Source: Bacteroidota bacterium
Lineage (GTDB): Bacteria > Bacteroidota > Bacteroidia > AKYH767-A > OLB10
DNA length: 64,000 nt
Direction: 5' to 3'
Assembly (NCBI GenBank): GCA_016713925.1
Contig: JADJOH010000006.1
Coordinates: 62,001-126,000, forward strand
The notes beneath the pieces are model-generated. The model worked only from the letters and a program-made list of their open reading frames with translations. It ran no database searches and was not told the origin of the DNA. Made by a program: the position numbers and the translations under genes. This document shows positions 20,301 through 30,817 of the stretch, in pieces. Numbering within the stretch: the stretch's first letter is position 1; the number at the start of each line of letters is the position of its first letter.

Positions 20301-21617
20301 CCTGTGAACGGTGTAACCTACTCTGTTCCTTCACAAGCAGGTGTAAATTATTCCTGGACTGTACCAACGAATGTAGTTATTGCCAGTGGTCAGGGAACGA
20401 GTGCCATTTCAGCGAATTGGCCTTCAACAGGTCAGGCAGGTGATGTTTGTGTAACCCTTTCCAACGGTTGTGGTACCCAGCAGATTTGTAAAAACATTAA
20501 ATTGAGATCCTCCATTGCTGCGGCTCCGAATTCTATAAAAGGATTTAATGCCGCTTGCAGAAATGAAGTGCTTACTTATTCTTGTCCAAGAGTTGGTTCC
20601 GCTGACTGGTATATCTGGACTCCACCCGTTGGAGCAACTATTAACGGCTCTGCTTCTAATTTCATAACACCGGATACGTTTGTGGTTGTAACATTCGGAG
20701 CAGCTTATACGGGAGATACACTGCGGGTTAGAGGCGCAAATTGTGCCGGTCAAAGTACTGCACAAACCAAATTCCGGATTAGCAGAAAAACAACTGTACC
20801 CGGTACTGCCGGTGCAATAAACGGAGAAGCAAATGGGTTATGCGGAAAGGATTTTGAATATTATATCAAACCTACCTTTGGAGCAACCAGCTACCGTTGG
20901 AGAACAACAGTTGCAGGTGCATTAATTAATGGGCTTCCATCACCGCAGATAACAACAGATACTTTAGTAGTGATTACCTGGCCTTCAACTTTTGGAGCAA
21001 CAGGAACATTGTATGTTGCTGCAAGAAATGCCTGCGGACAGGGAACTGAAAGATCCAAAACTGTTAAAGGAAAAACTGCCATTCCCGGTACTATAACCGG
21101 ACCAACATCTGTATGTACCAATGCGAATGCAACGTATTCTATCAGTCCGTTGGCGGGTGCAACCAATTATAAATGGGTAGTTCCTTCAGCAGTCACGATT
21201 CAATCAGGTCAGGGTACAACCTCTATTAATGTTAAATTTAACGCATCAACAACTGCTAAAGACATTAAGGTAAGAGGTGAAAATGCATGCGGTAATTCTC
21301 CGTATAAGAAAGTTACTGTGGTCCCTGTAGTTTGTCCAAGATTAGGTGAAGAAACCATCAGTAATGTCTTTGGGGTGGATGCTTATCCTAATCCGGCAAC
21401 TGATATCCTGAATATCACCTTTGAATCTGAAACTTATGAAAATTATACCATAAGTTTAATGGATATGACCGGGCGTATGGTTCGGACGGATAGATTCGCT
21501 GCTGCCGAAGGACTAAATAATCTGATCTGGAATATGAGTGAATATCATTCCGGAGTTTATTTGCTGGTTGTTCAGGGCAACGAAGGAAAGAGTACTTTAA
21601 GAGTAGTGGTTGAATAA
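17352..21617 (+). CDS. Large T9SS cargo protein, type A sorting domain
   Basis: 1421 residues with an N-terminal signal peptide (LTVLMVTLSSTAANSQ). The first ~500 residues are homologous to the preceding gene domain by domain: N-terminal beta domain (CKISTNGFITFGTT), Fn3-like module (AQLTWTSSGGGGTFTVEYG) and cysteine-containing domain (WLKFVAP, NDWVMEVW, YYVRIWTYS). Several Gly/Ser/Thr-rich, PKD/Ig-like repeats follow, with a recurrent SGGSPAGGVYSGIGVSG motif. The final ~85 residues are a type A sorting domain: DAYPNPATDILNITF, DMTGRMV, SGVYLLVV. It is expected to cross the outer membrane by T9SS and be anchored or released. Adhesion or matrix binding is a guess from composition. Confidence 0.9.
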   Translation: MNRKIYSAINWITLTVLMVTLSSTAANSQVSAYNFQQSTGSYSEITGGTVVATATGTTGAASLDDVIYDLPTGTIPFSFTFNSVAYTGCKISTNGFITFGTTAPSANGSTTGYTPLSATTAYSGAASPLGRNLNAYFFAGSPTTTGEIRYQTLGSSPNRTFVIQWKNFKTFNTSGATFGPVLNFQVRFSESSNAVEFKYNCSGSFASSPSQVGLRGPSNAFPSNINNRSVVNGVNTWISSTAGTSNASTCELITSTLPPSGLSYQFAPSACPAPQNVAATNATQNSAQLTWTSSGGGGTFTVEYGLSGFALGSGTILSNVSSGVIVTGLVSTTNYQFYVKQVCGANGNSSNVGPVSFATGGPGEDCATATLISVANNLGACSFTTVNSGVSSNGPNAVCSDFNGNGANDDKWLKFVAPSGGNKLIITTTAGTVNDWVMEVWNGCPGSGNMLYCSDDVNGGMPEISLCQNEYTAGQTYYVRIWTYSTTAVGTANLCVYKATACPLPPVNDECISAVRLTVNPPLACPSSATTHSTSFATPNTDGATCDAGTKRDVWFVFNTGNFGDIRMTISPGTATTLKAQLLFECGGFEIGCYSPANGTFTFTGLNPQADYIIRVWSDTLTAGTFSICLADICSSPTATFGANQSVCTGQTAGLPVNFTGVPPFNFTYKNNTTNQNFPVTTSLNPYFIQLNPTATTSYTLLSMSDAACNGTASGVATVTVVTPQTVTQAPFTPVCSNSPQVTMSGGSPAGGVYSGIGVSGSKFNPAVGTQTITYTVTFAPGCTGSANQVFTVNPQPNVTLNSLGSACLTASPFTLTGGSPGGGTYSGSGVSNNIFNPATAGLGTKVITYTYTSGAGCSNSDTALITVITCTNCTNPPIANAGPDRASCNGSGVNLGGAISGGANSAQWSGGAGTFSPNNTSLTVAYTPTAGEISAGQPILLFLTTNDPDGAGPCVADRDTMIVTFQSPLIQQTMTGVTGVCRPVNGVTYSVPSQAGVNYSWTVPTNVVIASGQGTSAISANWPSTGQAGDVCVTLSNGCGTQQICKNIKLRSSIAAAPNSIKGFNAACRNEVLTYSCPRVGSADWYIWTPPVGATINGSASNFITPDTFVVVTFGAAYTGDTLRVRGANCAGQSTAQTKFRISRKTTVPGTAGAINGEANGLCGKDFEYYIKPTFGATSYRWRTTVAGALINGLPSPQITTDTLVVITWPSTFGATGTLYVAARNACGQGTERSKTVKGKTAIPGTITGPTSVCTNANATYSISPLAGATNYKWVVPSAVTIQSGQGTTSINVKFNASTTAKDIKVRGENACGNSPYKKVTVVPVVCPRLGEETISNVFGVDAYPNPATDILNITFESETYENYTISLMDMTGRMVRTDRFAAAEGLNNLIWNMSEYHSGVYLLVVQGNEGKSTLRVVVE

Positions 21618-21637
21618 CACTATTTGTGATATATAAT

Positions 21638-21673
21638 CAAAGAGGCTGTTATGAATTCATGACAGCCTCTTTG
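21638..21673. terminator. Bidirectional terminator between convergent genes
   Basis: CAAAGAGGCTGT and ACAGCCTCTTTG form a 12-bp stem around TATGAATTCATG, itself largely self-complementary. It sits between the convergent cargo gene (ends 21617) and GH31 gene (ends 21697) and could serve both. Confidence 0.85.
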
Positions 21674-21696
21674 ATTTATAAGATGGTTTCGAAGAA

Positions 21697-24090
21697 TTAT
21701 ACCTTTAGAGAAATCTCCTTGAAGTTTGCATTTGCTTTAAATTTAATGACCCCTAAATGCGAGTACCGCTTGGTAATACGGTGAGTCTTTCCATCCACTT
21801 CAAATTCATTAATATTTTCGGGAACACCATGTAATATAATTTTATAGTGCGCATAGCTGGGTTCAAAATTCCCACTCACAGTTTGGAATCTTTTGAAGAC
21901 ACCTCTCTTTACAGTGACGACGAATTTTTTAATGTTAAATTGTCCGTTGCGATATCCGTAATAATCTCCGGCATCCTCATAGATATGACTCGTCTGAACA
22001 GTTTTGGTAAAGTAGATATGTAGGGTTAATTCAGTAATTGGAATTTCTCCTACATATTGCATCTTGGGATAATTAGGAATAACGGAACCTTCCTTAACAA
22101 AGAGTGGGAGTGTATCCACCGGCGCATCTACTTCAATCTCCTTGCCGCCTGTTTCCAGTTCATCATCCCAGAAATTATACCATCGCCCTTTGGGGAGATA
22201 AAGCAATCGTGTATCGGCTCCGGGCAGATGCACCGGACATACCAGAATCTTATCTCCAAACATGTACTGGTCGGTTCTGTACAGCGACTCCGTGTCAGTC
22301 TGGTCATGCATGATGAGCGGACGGACCATGGGTATTCCATAAGTGGAATGCTGCCAGAAAGTAGTGTAGATGTAAGGGAGAAGTTGATAACGCAGCAGAA
22401 TATATTTCTTAGCGATAAATTCAAATTTGCTGCCATACGACCATGGCTCCTGAGGCTCGGCACCGGGATCATTTCCCGCCGAATGTGTTCTGATGAAGGG
22501 ATGGAAGGTAGCCATCTGCACCCAACGTACGTATAACTCACCATCCGGATTTCCAATGAATCCACCTACATCGGATCCTGCAAAAGATATCCCCGACATG
22601 CATAAACGCTGAATCTGCATATTAGCAATCCAGAGATGTTCCCAGGTCGCAATATTGTCTCCAGTCCATACAGAACTAAAACGCTGGGCACCGGAATAAC
22701 AGGAGCGGGTGATGACAAAAGGCCGGTTGGGATAAAGGAACTTCCGGATACCATCATAAGTAGCTCTGGCCATCTGCATGCCGTAAATATTATGTGCCTT
22801 ACGGTGACTGCAGGGATCACCGTCAAAATTATGTCGTACGTCTTCCGGGAAAGTGCCGATCTCGAACACAGCCGGTTCATTCATATCATTCCATACTCCT
22901 CGCACACCCATTCGAATCATCTCTTCGAACAAACCACTCCACCATCTTCGAACCTCCGGATTGGTATAGTCAGGAAAATTACAGGCACCGGGCCAAACAT
23001 CACCTTCCATGAATTCACCATCTGCCCGCTTGCAGAAATATCCGTTTTTCAGACCTTCCTGGTACACCCAATATTCCGGATCTATTTTAATCCCCGGATC
23101 AATAATGACGATAGTTTTAAATCCTTTCTCTGCCAAATCACCCATTAACTTGGCCGGTTTTGGAAATCCTTCCTTGCTCCAGGTGAAGCAGCGGAATCCT
23201 TCCATATAGTCGATGTCTAGGTAGATGGCATCACAGGGAATTCCCCTGTCACGGAACTCTTGCGCAATTTCACGTACCTGCTTTTCCGGGTAGTAACTCC
23301 ATTTGCATTGATGATAGCCCAAAGCCCACATGGGTGGCATCTCCGGAGTACCCGTAAGTCCGGCATATTGTTCTACAACATTCATCAATTCCGGCCCATA
23401 AATGAAATAGTAATTCATCTCCCCACCGCGGGCCCAGAAACTGCAAACATCAAATTGTTCTTTTCCAAAATCGAAAATGCTTCTGAAGGTATTATCAAAG
23501 AATATTCCATAGCCGATGTCGTGGTGAAGTCCAAGATAAAACGGAATGTTCTTATAAATGGGATCCTGATCTTTTTTAAAGCCATAGGTATCGGCGCCAT
23601 AGTTTTCTATCCGCTTTCCGCGCAGATTTAACTCCATCGGCTTGTCGCCCATACCAAAGAATACCTCGCCATCCTGTATTTTCTTAGAGCAATAGTTGAT
23701 TTTGCCCCCCTTCTTGATGTAGTGCTGCCAGTGAAAACCAAGTTCATCTTCACTGATTACATTATACTTCCGGTCGAGTATGGTAACTTTCAAAGATTTT
23801 TTGTAAATCTGTACCACTAAATGATCTGTCATGAGATCGAATTTATGTCGATCCTCATATACGGAAAGGTTAGCGTTTTGTATGGTTAAATTCTCGACAA
23901 GGGCGTAGGAGAAGTCCCGTTGAAATCTACCGTCAGGGGCATATCTGAACCTTACAATTTTATCCGAAAAGACTTTGACTTCGAGTACAGTATCTGTGGC
24001 ATAGAAATAAAAAGTTTGACCTTCTTGTACATACCTTGTAATATCAGCAGGGAAATACTTGATAGAGTACTTATCCTTTTTAATTTCCAT
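21697..24090 (-). CDS. Glycoside hydrolase family 31, alpha-glucosidase type
   Basis: 797 residues, normal for bacterial GH31, with an N-terminal beta-sandwich, a (beta/alpha)8 catalytic barrel and C-terminal beta domains. The nucleophile is D402 in GVWNDMNEP and the acid/base D478 is in SSVWTGDN. The retaining mechanism releases alpha-linked sugars from the non-reducing end. Alpha-glucosidase is the likeliest activity, but alpha-xylosidase and others share these motifs. No signal peptide is visible, so it probably acts in the cytoplasm on imported oligosaccharides or storage glucan. It is monocistronic, with a bidirectional terminator at its 3' end. Confidence 0.92.
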   Translation of the reverse strand: MEIKKDKYSIKYFPADITRYVQEGQTFYFYATDTVLEVKVFSDKIVRFRYAPDGRFQRDFSYALVENLTIQNANLSVYEDRHKFDLMTDHLVVQIYKKSLKVTILDRKYNVISEDELGFHWQHYIKKGGKINYCSKKIQDGEVFFGMGDKPMELNLRGKRIENYGADTYGFKKDQDPIYKNIPFYLGLHHDIGYGIFFDNTFRSIFDFGKEQFDVCSFWARGGEMNYYFIYGPELMNVVEQYAGLTGTPEMPPMWALGYHQCKWSYYPEKQVREIAQEFRDRGIPCDAIYLDIDYMEGFRCFTWSKEGFPKPAKLMGDLAEKGFKTIVIIDPGIKIDPEYWVYQEGLKNGYFCKRADGEFMEGDVWPGACNFPDYTNPEVRRWWSGLFEEMIRMGVRGVWNDMNEPAVFEIGTFPEDVRHNFDGDPCSHRKAHNIYGMQMARATYDGIRKFLYPNRPFVITRSCYSGAQRFSSVWTGDNIATWEHLWIANMQIQRLCMSGISFAGSDVGGFIGNPDGELYVRWVQMATFHPFIRTHSAGNDPGAEPQEPWSYGSKFEFIAKKYILLRYQLLPYIYTTFWQHSTYGIPMVRPLIMHDQTDTESLYRTDQYMFGDKILVCPVHLPGADTRLLYLPKGRWYNFWDDELETGGKEIEVDAPVDTLPLFVKEGSVIPNYPKMQYVGEIPITELTLHIYFTKTVQTSHIYEDAGDYYGYRNGQFNIKKFVVTVKRGVFKRFQTVSGNFEPSYAHYKIILHGVPENINEFEVDGKTHRITKRYSHLGVIKFKANANFKEISLKV

Positions 24091-24221
24091 AATCCATTTT
24101 GTTTAAAGACAAAATTGCGTTTCAGTTTGAAGTGATTGGCTAAAAACGAATGTTCTTATTCACGCTGCACTGTTAATAGCCGGCAATTTTATACGTCTAA
24201 AACAAAATTTTGTTCTGATCC

Positions 24222-27200
24222 TTAATGAAGGATCAATAATCTCCTGCTTTCTGAAAGGAGGGTATTCGTTATTTTAAGCAGGTAGAGGCCCTCCGGGTAA
24301 CCGGAAACATTGATCTCTATTTTGTTTTCACCGGCCGGGACGATGATTTCCTTCATCACGCGACCATCTAAGGTGAAGAGTTGAATGCGGGACGCTGATT
24401 TTACAGAGGTTCCAAATGAAAGAGTTAAAGTTTCCTTTGCCGGATTCGGAAACAGGCTGATGGTGTTATTTTCAACAAATGATTCCGCAATATCAGTACA
24501 ACTTGTAAGCATGATATTGCCGGTTGCACTTGAGGAACAGCCGTTAGGAGATTCGTAGACGTAATTGAAAATATATTGTCCTGTATTGCTTCCAAAGGGA
24601 TCGAAGATGCTATTGTAGATCCCGGTTCCGTAATAAATACCGCCGTTAGGAACTGCTCCGTTCAGCGTATAGGGGAGCTGATGGGTACATATGATGAGAT
24701 CATTGACAGCAACTACCGGAACAGGAAGTAGATTTAAATTGGCATCATTACTGGTGACACATCCACTCATCCGACATCGAAACAGGTTGTTCTGCATGGA
24801 TGCTGAAGTTTGACTGAGATGAAGTGTTGAGCTGTTTACTCCTGAATAGGGTGGGAGTGGAGGAACCGGCGCCCATCCGTTTCCGGTATTCATTTCCCAA
24901 TTGTAGTAAAGGAAACTTCCACTGCCAATAGCAGTGAAAGAGGTGCTGTCACCTTCGCAAATAATACTGCTGACAGGTTGAGTAAGTACGGTGGGTGATG
25001 GCGATAATATCAACTCTCCATTGTTAGAGGAACTTGAGCCCGGAGAACAAAGGCCTGTTATATTGCATCGGTACAAATAATTATTATAAGATGCGGGTAT
25101 ATTCGATATTTGAAGTAAAGGTGCATTAGCTCCGCTATAATTTGTTCCGTTAATTACCGGGGTAAATCCGCTGCCGTTATCTTCTTCCCATTGGTAGCTA
25201 ATTCCTGCACCCGCAACAAATACATTGAATTGTGCACTCCCTCCGTCACAAAAAGGTTCCTGTGAAAGTATACTCGCCGTTACCGGCTCACCATTTACAA
25301 TTAATGCAACACTGTCGGTGAACAAACAGGTTCCAATCTTGCAACGGTAAATGTATCCATCCATATTTGCTGAAGTGAAATTTACAATGAGGCTGGAGGT
25401 ATTCACTCCCGTATATTGACTTCCGTTACTAATAGTACTAAATACCCCAAACCCGCTATTTACTTGCCATTGATAGCTTAATCCTGACCCGGCGGCTGTA
25501 AGTGTGAATGAGGCCGCTTGCCCACTGCAAACTGTAGTTGCAACGGGCTGCCCGGTAACGGTTGCCGTGATGGCATTTACTGTTAAGGTTCCAAAATTTG
25601 ATAACGTGATTCCGCAACTGTTGCTGATTTGACAACGATACCGGTATCCACTCATAATGGGAGTCGGACTTGTAATGAGCAGTAAGGGACTGTTTACATC
25701 CTGATACGTTGCATTATTATTTAAATTGGTGTAAAAACCCGCCCCACTCTGATCTACCTGCCATTGGTAAATCAGTGAATCGCCCTCCGCTCCAACATAA
25801 AATCCCGTTCCCTGTCCCTGACATGCATTTTGATTGGCCGGCTGAAGGTTGATATTCGCCCGCTGAAGAATAGTAAAGTAATTGGTGCAGGCAGTAGCAA
25901 GTAAGTAAGGAGATGAACTTACGATTCTAACCTTATATTCAGTTCCTGTTGGCAGACTATCAGGAAGAAGTCCGTTTAGCGTTACTGCTGCAGCAATGCT
26001 CGTTGCGGAGTCCAGAATAACAGGATTTAGAAAACGTCCAAAGCGATCAGATAACTGCAGGTAGTATTTGTTGCCTGCATTTAAAGCTACAGTACTCAAG
26101 GCTGAAACAGATATTATCGATCCTGTACAAACGCTGGATGAAGGTGCATTTGTAATCGTGATTTCCGGTTCTATCGTTCTTTTCCATGCTGAAAATTCCT
26201 GACTTCCTGCGTAGAGGACATCTCCATCTGCAAAAAGGTTTTCTATCTGTCCCATATATTCCGGAAATCCATCATTCCAGGGATGAAATGTTTTGCCGAG
26301 ATTATCACTGAAATAAACACCATTGTATCCGGCAGACCATATAAAATCATTCGCATAAATGATATCGATAACAGGAGCATTCGGATTTACATTTCGCCAT
26401 AAACTATCTTCAATAGTTCTCCTGTAAATGCCCAATGTGCTATTGGCAACGAGTGTGTTTCCTATGCTTAGAATAGAGGACATTAAACCATTTCCTTGTA
26501 TTCCCTGGCTGAAGTTCGTCCATGGTGCTCCCGGATATGCCATCTTGTAAACGCTGTTGTTTATCCCTGCGTAAGCACTTTCACCCATCACTCCCACAGA
26601 GTAGACTGTTCCGTTCACCGGTAATCCGGAGCTGTAGATATTCCAGCTTTGTCCTAAATCATCGCTGTAAACCACATTATTTCCGGATGGAGCAATGATA
26701 GCGTTGCCATATTTTGCAATGTCATTGTTGGGATAGGTGCGACGAACGGACTGGTCCAGGTTTGTCCGTCGTCGGTAGAAGTGTACATCGTATAACTGGA
26801 CGGTATAATAATCGTGTTGTTGATTTTTATACCACTCCTGTATAATCCTTGTTGATTGACAATGCTGGTATTCGTCCATGTTGCTCCACCGTTTTGCGTT
26901 CTTTTTAAGCCGGAGTAGAAACCGGATCCGGCAAGAACCAGATTATTGTCTGCCCAACCAATCGTGGTTCTCGCTCTGGTGATGTTTCCATTTTTCGGTA
27001 GCCAGTTTCCTCCGGCAATCGGACAACTGAAAATTCCCTCTACAGACGCCGCGAAAAGATTGGTGCCATCGTTGGTGAGCATCCAGGGAAGACTATAGCC
27101 ATAGTATCCGCTTCCAAACACAGTCCAGTTGCTTTGGCCCAGAGGAGAGGAGTAGATACCGTGGTTGTATAAGCCGGCATACACGGTACCACCTATAATT

Positions 27201-27976
27201 TCCCAGCTATAACAATAAATAGGATTCCCTAATGCTGGAATAGAAAGGGGTGTCCACATTTGTCCGCCGTCAGTGGTAGAGTAACAGCCGTTAGATGTTC
27301 CGCAATAGGCAGTGTCACCTTTTGCTACCAGCGAAGTAATACTTGCACTGAATGGAATATTATTACTCGCCGCATTGAAAGTGGCACCTCCGTCAATCGA
27401 CTTAAAAACTCCCGCCGATGTGGAAGCCCATAAGGTATTTCCACTGCTGAACAAATGATTCAAAGAAATGGAAAAGCTTAATGAGTAGCCTGTAAATGTC
27501 CAGCTTTGGCCGTTATTTCCGGTCTTATATAATTCTACAGTCCCGCTTCCAAAATATACGGCAGCATAAAGTTCGCCCTGATGCACCGCCAATTCATACA
27601 CATTTGTGAAATCCGGCAAGGTGTTATCGGCCGCTATCCACGTTAAACCCTGATTATTGCTGCTATAAACTCCCGTATCACAGGCAACGAAGATTAAATT
27701 TCCTAATGCTTCGATATCCCTCGCATAAGGTTTGGGTAAGCCGGAAGAAACATTGGTCCAGCTATTCCCGGCATCTGTTGTTTTCCATACACCGGTTCCG
27801 GAACTACCATTGATATTGGAAGAAGCATAGATGGCTCCCTGATGGTGGATGATAGTTTGTGGACTATTGTAGCCGAAAGGACCATTTAAAGGTGTCCATG
27901 GACCGGCTGCTACAACTGACAGGTATTGAAATGTCCAGGCAATTGTGATGATGATTGAAAGGTGTTTTATTTTCAT
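24222..27976 (-). CDS. T9SS cargo with Asp-box and Ig-like repeats (frameshifted)
   Basis: About 1251 residues after repair. The signal peptide lies at residues ~1-23. The N-terminal half contains many Asp-box turns (TTDAGNSWTN, TGNNGQSWTF, SIDGGATF, STDDGQTWTS), typical of sialidase/sortilin-like propellers. The C-terminal half has about five Ig-like repeats, each with YQWQ/YQWE and a YRC motif, and then a type A sorting domain (ISLFPNPAKETLTL, GLYLLKI). The frame breaks at the G3 run 26730-26732 (CCC on the coding strand). One extra C joins FVAPIP to NNDIAKYGNAIIA. The sequence as given would otherwise be two overlapping ORFs (27976-26654 and 26879-24222). A surface or secreted binding role is inferred. 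No catalytic residues are recognised. Confidence 0.87.
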
Positions 27977-28124
27977 GATCTTGTTGATGAGTTCGCGTTT
28001 CAGTCAAAAGTCTTGCCGTAACAGGTTGAATAACTGAATTGTTGATGAAATAGTGGTTTAAAGTATGAGATCAAAAATAAGAAGATAACAGTGAAATCCG
28101 GCCTTTTTACCCGTATACATTTGC

Positions 28125-28132
28125 TATTTTTG
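28125..28132 (+). promoter_or_regulatory. -7 box directly before the E1 gene
   Basis: TATTTTTG (perfect TAnnTTTG) ends four bases before the ATG at 28137, so the message would be leaderless or nearly so. Confidence 0.55.
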
Positions 28133-28136
28133 CACA

Positions 28137-30215
28137 ATGTCCATAACAGCTTCGTCAACACATAGAACCGGACTCAGCACCGATTTACTGCTCAAAGCCT
28201 ATCGATTAATGTGCACTGCAAAAGAGATGACAGTGCTTTATGAAGAGAAAGTTCAAATTACCGCCAAATATGTTCATGCCACTTCTCGAGGGCATGAAGC
28301 GATTCAATTGGCTGTCGGTTTGCAATTGAAAGCACAGGATTATCTCAGTGCCTATTATCGTGATGATAGTATTTTATTAGGAATTGGATTGCGCCCTTAT
28401 GAGTTGATGCTTCAACTGATGGCGAAGCGTGATGACCCTTTTTCAGGAGGCAGAACGTATTATTGTCATCCAAGCCTCAGGAGAGAAGGAATGCCTAAAA
28501 TCCCGCACCAGAGTTCCGCAACCGGGATGCAAGCTATTCCAACTACCGGTGTGGCAATGGGCGTTCAATACATGTCGAAGATGGGCTTGCTCCCGGAAGG
28601 GGAGGAATTGCCAATAGTTATTTGTTCTCTCGGAGATGCATCTGTCACTGAGGGTGAAGTAGCAGAAGCATTTCAGATGGCTGCATTAAAACAATTTCCA
28701 ATTATCTATGTCGTGCAGGATAATGAATGGGATATTTCGGCAACCGCCGCGGAAACCAGAGCCATGAATGCCTTTGAATATGCAAAGGGCTTTAAAGGTT
28801 TAGAAGCCGTGAGTATCGATGGGACTGATTTTTTTACCTGTTATGATACCATGAACAGGATTATGTCATCTGTCAGAAAGAATCCGCGTCCATGGCTGGT
28901 GCACGCTACCGTTCCGCTGTTGAATCATCATACTTCAGGCGTTCGCAAAGAGTGGTATCGACATGATTTGGAGCAAGCGGCCTTACGTGATCCTTTGCCT
29001 CGCTTTCGGGCTGAATTACTAGAATCTGGTATTTCGGAAAATGAGCTATTGGAAATGGAAGCACTTGCGTATACAACAGTAAGGGCTGATTTTGAGGAAG
29101 CGTTTAAATCAGAAGATCCTCGTCCGGAAGACCTTTTTACTCATGATTTTGCTCCTACACCTGTATTGTCAGAAGCAGGAGAGAGAAGTCCTGCTGGAGG
29201 AGAAGTAAAGGTGATGGTGGACTGTGCTCTCTTTGCCATTCAGGAATTAATGGAGAAGCATAAGGAATGTTTGTTGTATGGTCAGGATGTCGGGGGAAGA
29301 TTAGGAGGTGTTTTTAGAGAGGCGGCTACACTGGCGCAGAAATTTGGAGATGATAGAGTATTTAACACGCCGATTCAGGAAGCTTTCATCGTGGGGAGTA
29401 CAGTGGGAATGAGCGCGACAGGTTGTAAGCCGATTGTAGAAGTGCAGTTTGCGGATTATATCTGGCCGGGCCTGAATCAATTGTTCACGGAAGTAAGTCG
29501 ATCTTGTTATCTTACCAATGGGAAATGGCCGGTGAGCTGTATCATCCGTGTTCCGATTGGTGCCTATGGCAGCGGTGGCCCCTATCATTCCACCAGTATT
29601 GAAAGTGTATTGACGAATATCAGAGGAATTAAAATTTGCTATCCTTCTACAGGAGCAGATTTGAAAGGATTGATGAAAGCAGCTTATTATGATCCTAATC
29701 CTGTGGTCATGCTGGAACATAAAGGCTTGTATTGGTCGAAGATAAAAGGCACAGAGGACGCCAAAACGGTTGAACCTGCTGAAGATTATATATTACCTTT
29801 AGGAAAGGCACGCATAGTGGTGGAAGCGGCAGCATCTGCAACTTCGGATACGCTTACCGTTATAACCTACGGTATGGGGGTATACTGGTCAGGAAATGCA
29901 GCAAAAAATTATCCCGGACAAATTGAAATCATTGATCTTCGCACATTGGTCCCGCTCGACACGGAAACTGTTTTTGCATCCGTGCGAAAGCACAGCAGAT
30001 GTTTGGTCGTTACAGAAGAGCCGGTACATAATTCTTTTGCGCAATCCATAGCCGGTCGTATTCAGCAGGAATGTTTTACTTTTCTTGATGCACCTGTGCG
30101 GGTCATTGGGGCGGAGAATATGCCTGCGATACCTCTGAATAGTACTTTAGAAGCCACGATGTTGCCCAACGCTGATAAAGTTGGCAAGGCGATGGCGGCT
30201 CTTTTAAAATTCTAA
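28137..30215 (+). CDS. 2-oxoacid (branched-chain type) dehydrogenase E1, fused alpha-beta
   Basis: 692 residues combining both subunits of a thiamine-diphosphate E1. The alpha half (about 1-340) has the TPP/Mg motif GDASVTEGE beginning at G166, with QDNEWD ~30 residues later. A Pro/Ala-rich linker (about 340-360) leads to the beta half (DCALFAIQELMEKH onward, YGQDVGG, FNTPIQEAFIVGSTVGM). E1 decarboxylates 2-oxoacids and passes the acyl group to the lipoyl E2 in the cytoplasm. The fused layout is common in Bacteroidota and usually annotated as branched-chain 2-oxoacid dehydrogenase. The actual substrate (2-oxoisovalerate or pyruvate) is not decided by sequence. E2 and E3 are not in the window. 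miaE follows by 20 bases. Confidence 0.9.
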   Translation: MSITASSTHRTGLSTDLLLKAYRLMCTAKEMTVLYEEKVQITAKYVHATSRGHEAIQLAVGLQLKAQDYLSAYYRDDSILLGIGLRPYELMLQLMAKRDDPFSGGRTYYCHPSLRREGMPKIPHQSSATGMQAIPTTGVAMGVQYMSKMGLLPEGEELPIVICSLGDASVTEGEVAEAFQMAALKQFPIIYVVQDNEWDISATAAETRAMNAFEYAKGFKGLEAVSIDGTDFFTCYDTMNRIMSSVRKNPRPWLVHATVPLLNHHTSGVRKEWYRHDLEQAALRDPLPRFRAELLESGISENELLEMEALAYTTVRADFEEAFKSEDPRPEDLFTHDFAPTPVLSEAGERSPAGGEVKVMVDCALFAIQELMEKHKECLLYGQDVGGRLGGVFREAATLAQKFGDDRVFNTPIQEAFIVGSTVGMSATGCKPIVEVQFADYIWPGLNQLFTEVSRSCYLTNGKWPVSCIIRVPIGAYGSGGPYHSTSIESVLTNIRGIKICYPSTGADLKGLMKAAYYDPNPVVMLEHKGLYWSKIKGTEDAKTVEPAEDYILPLGKARIVVEAAASATSDTLTVITYGMGVYWSGNAAKNYPGQIEIIDLRTLVPLDTETVFASVRKHSRCLVVTEEPVHNSFAQSIAGRIQQECFTFLDAPVRVIGAENMPAIPLNSTLEATMLPNADKVGKAMAALLKF

Positions 30216-30235
30216 ACTTATTAATTGATCATACT

Positions 30236-30817
30236 ATGTTCCGTTTAAAGCTTCCGACTGATCCGCGTTGGGTAAATATCGTTGAAAAAAATATTGAAGA
30301 AATATTGACGGATCATGCTTATTGTGAGCAGAAGGCGGCATCAAATGCCATCACCATCGTTGTAAAAAATCCTGAAAAGAGTGATTTGGTAAAGGCGGTA
30401 TTGGAAGTGGCACAGGAAGAGCTGCAGCATTTTCAAATGGTGCACGAGAAGTTGCTGGCCCGGGGGTTTGTTTTGGGACGTGAACGAAAGGATGAATATG
30501 TAAATCTCCTCTATGACTTTATGCGGAAAGGAGGATCCTCCGCACAACAATTGCTGGATCGCCTCTTATTTGCAGCAATGATAGAAGCACGCAGCTGTGA
30601 ACGGTTTAAAGTGCTTTCAGAAAATATCAAGGATGATGATCTTCGTGTTTTTTACCATGACCTTATGGTGAGTGAAGCGAATCATTATACCTTGTTTTTA
30701 AATTTTGCCAGGAAATACGGGGAAGGGGAGGATGTTGAAAAACGCTGGCAGGAATGGCTCGATTACGAGGGGGAAATCATTCAGGGTTTCGGTAAGAAAG
30801 AAACCATACACGGGTAG
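30236..30817 (+). CDS. miaE: tRNA-(ms2io6A37) hydroxylase
   Basis: 193-residue ferritin-like diiron monooxygenase that hydroxylates the isopentenyl group of ms2i6A37 in tRNA. Candidate diiron ligands lie in the expected four-helix pattern: E31 (AYCEQKAAS), E62 and H65 (EELQH), E117 (EARSCERF), E147 and H150 (SEANHY). Length matches MiaE. It is probably co-transcribed with the E1 gene 20 bases upstream. Its stop codon (30815-30817) directly abuts the stop of the convergent gene at 30818 with no spacer. Confidence 0.9.
   Translation: MFRLKLPTDPRWVNIVEKNIEEILTDHAYCEQKAASNAITIVVKNPEKSDLVKAVLEVAQEELQHFQMVHEKLLARGFVLGRERKDEYVNLLYDFMRKGGSSAQQLLDRLLFAAMIEARSCERFKVLSENIKDDDLRVFYHDLMVSEANHYTLFLNFARKYGEGEDVEKRWQEWLDYEGEIIQGFGKKETIHG

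Noticed and set aside
15900..21300. Repeated Gly/Ser/Thr-rich DNA in the cargo genes as a CRISPR-like or satellite repeat
   Set aside because: Repeats are protein-domain repeats with diverged DNA and no regular short spacer pattern.
24222..26879. C-terminal half of the Asp-box cargo as its own gene
   Set aside because: The apparent N-terminal residues (MDEYQHCQSTRII) are out-of-frame reading of the upstream gene; no signal peptide is present, although the tail is a T9SS domain.
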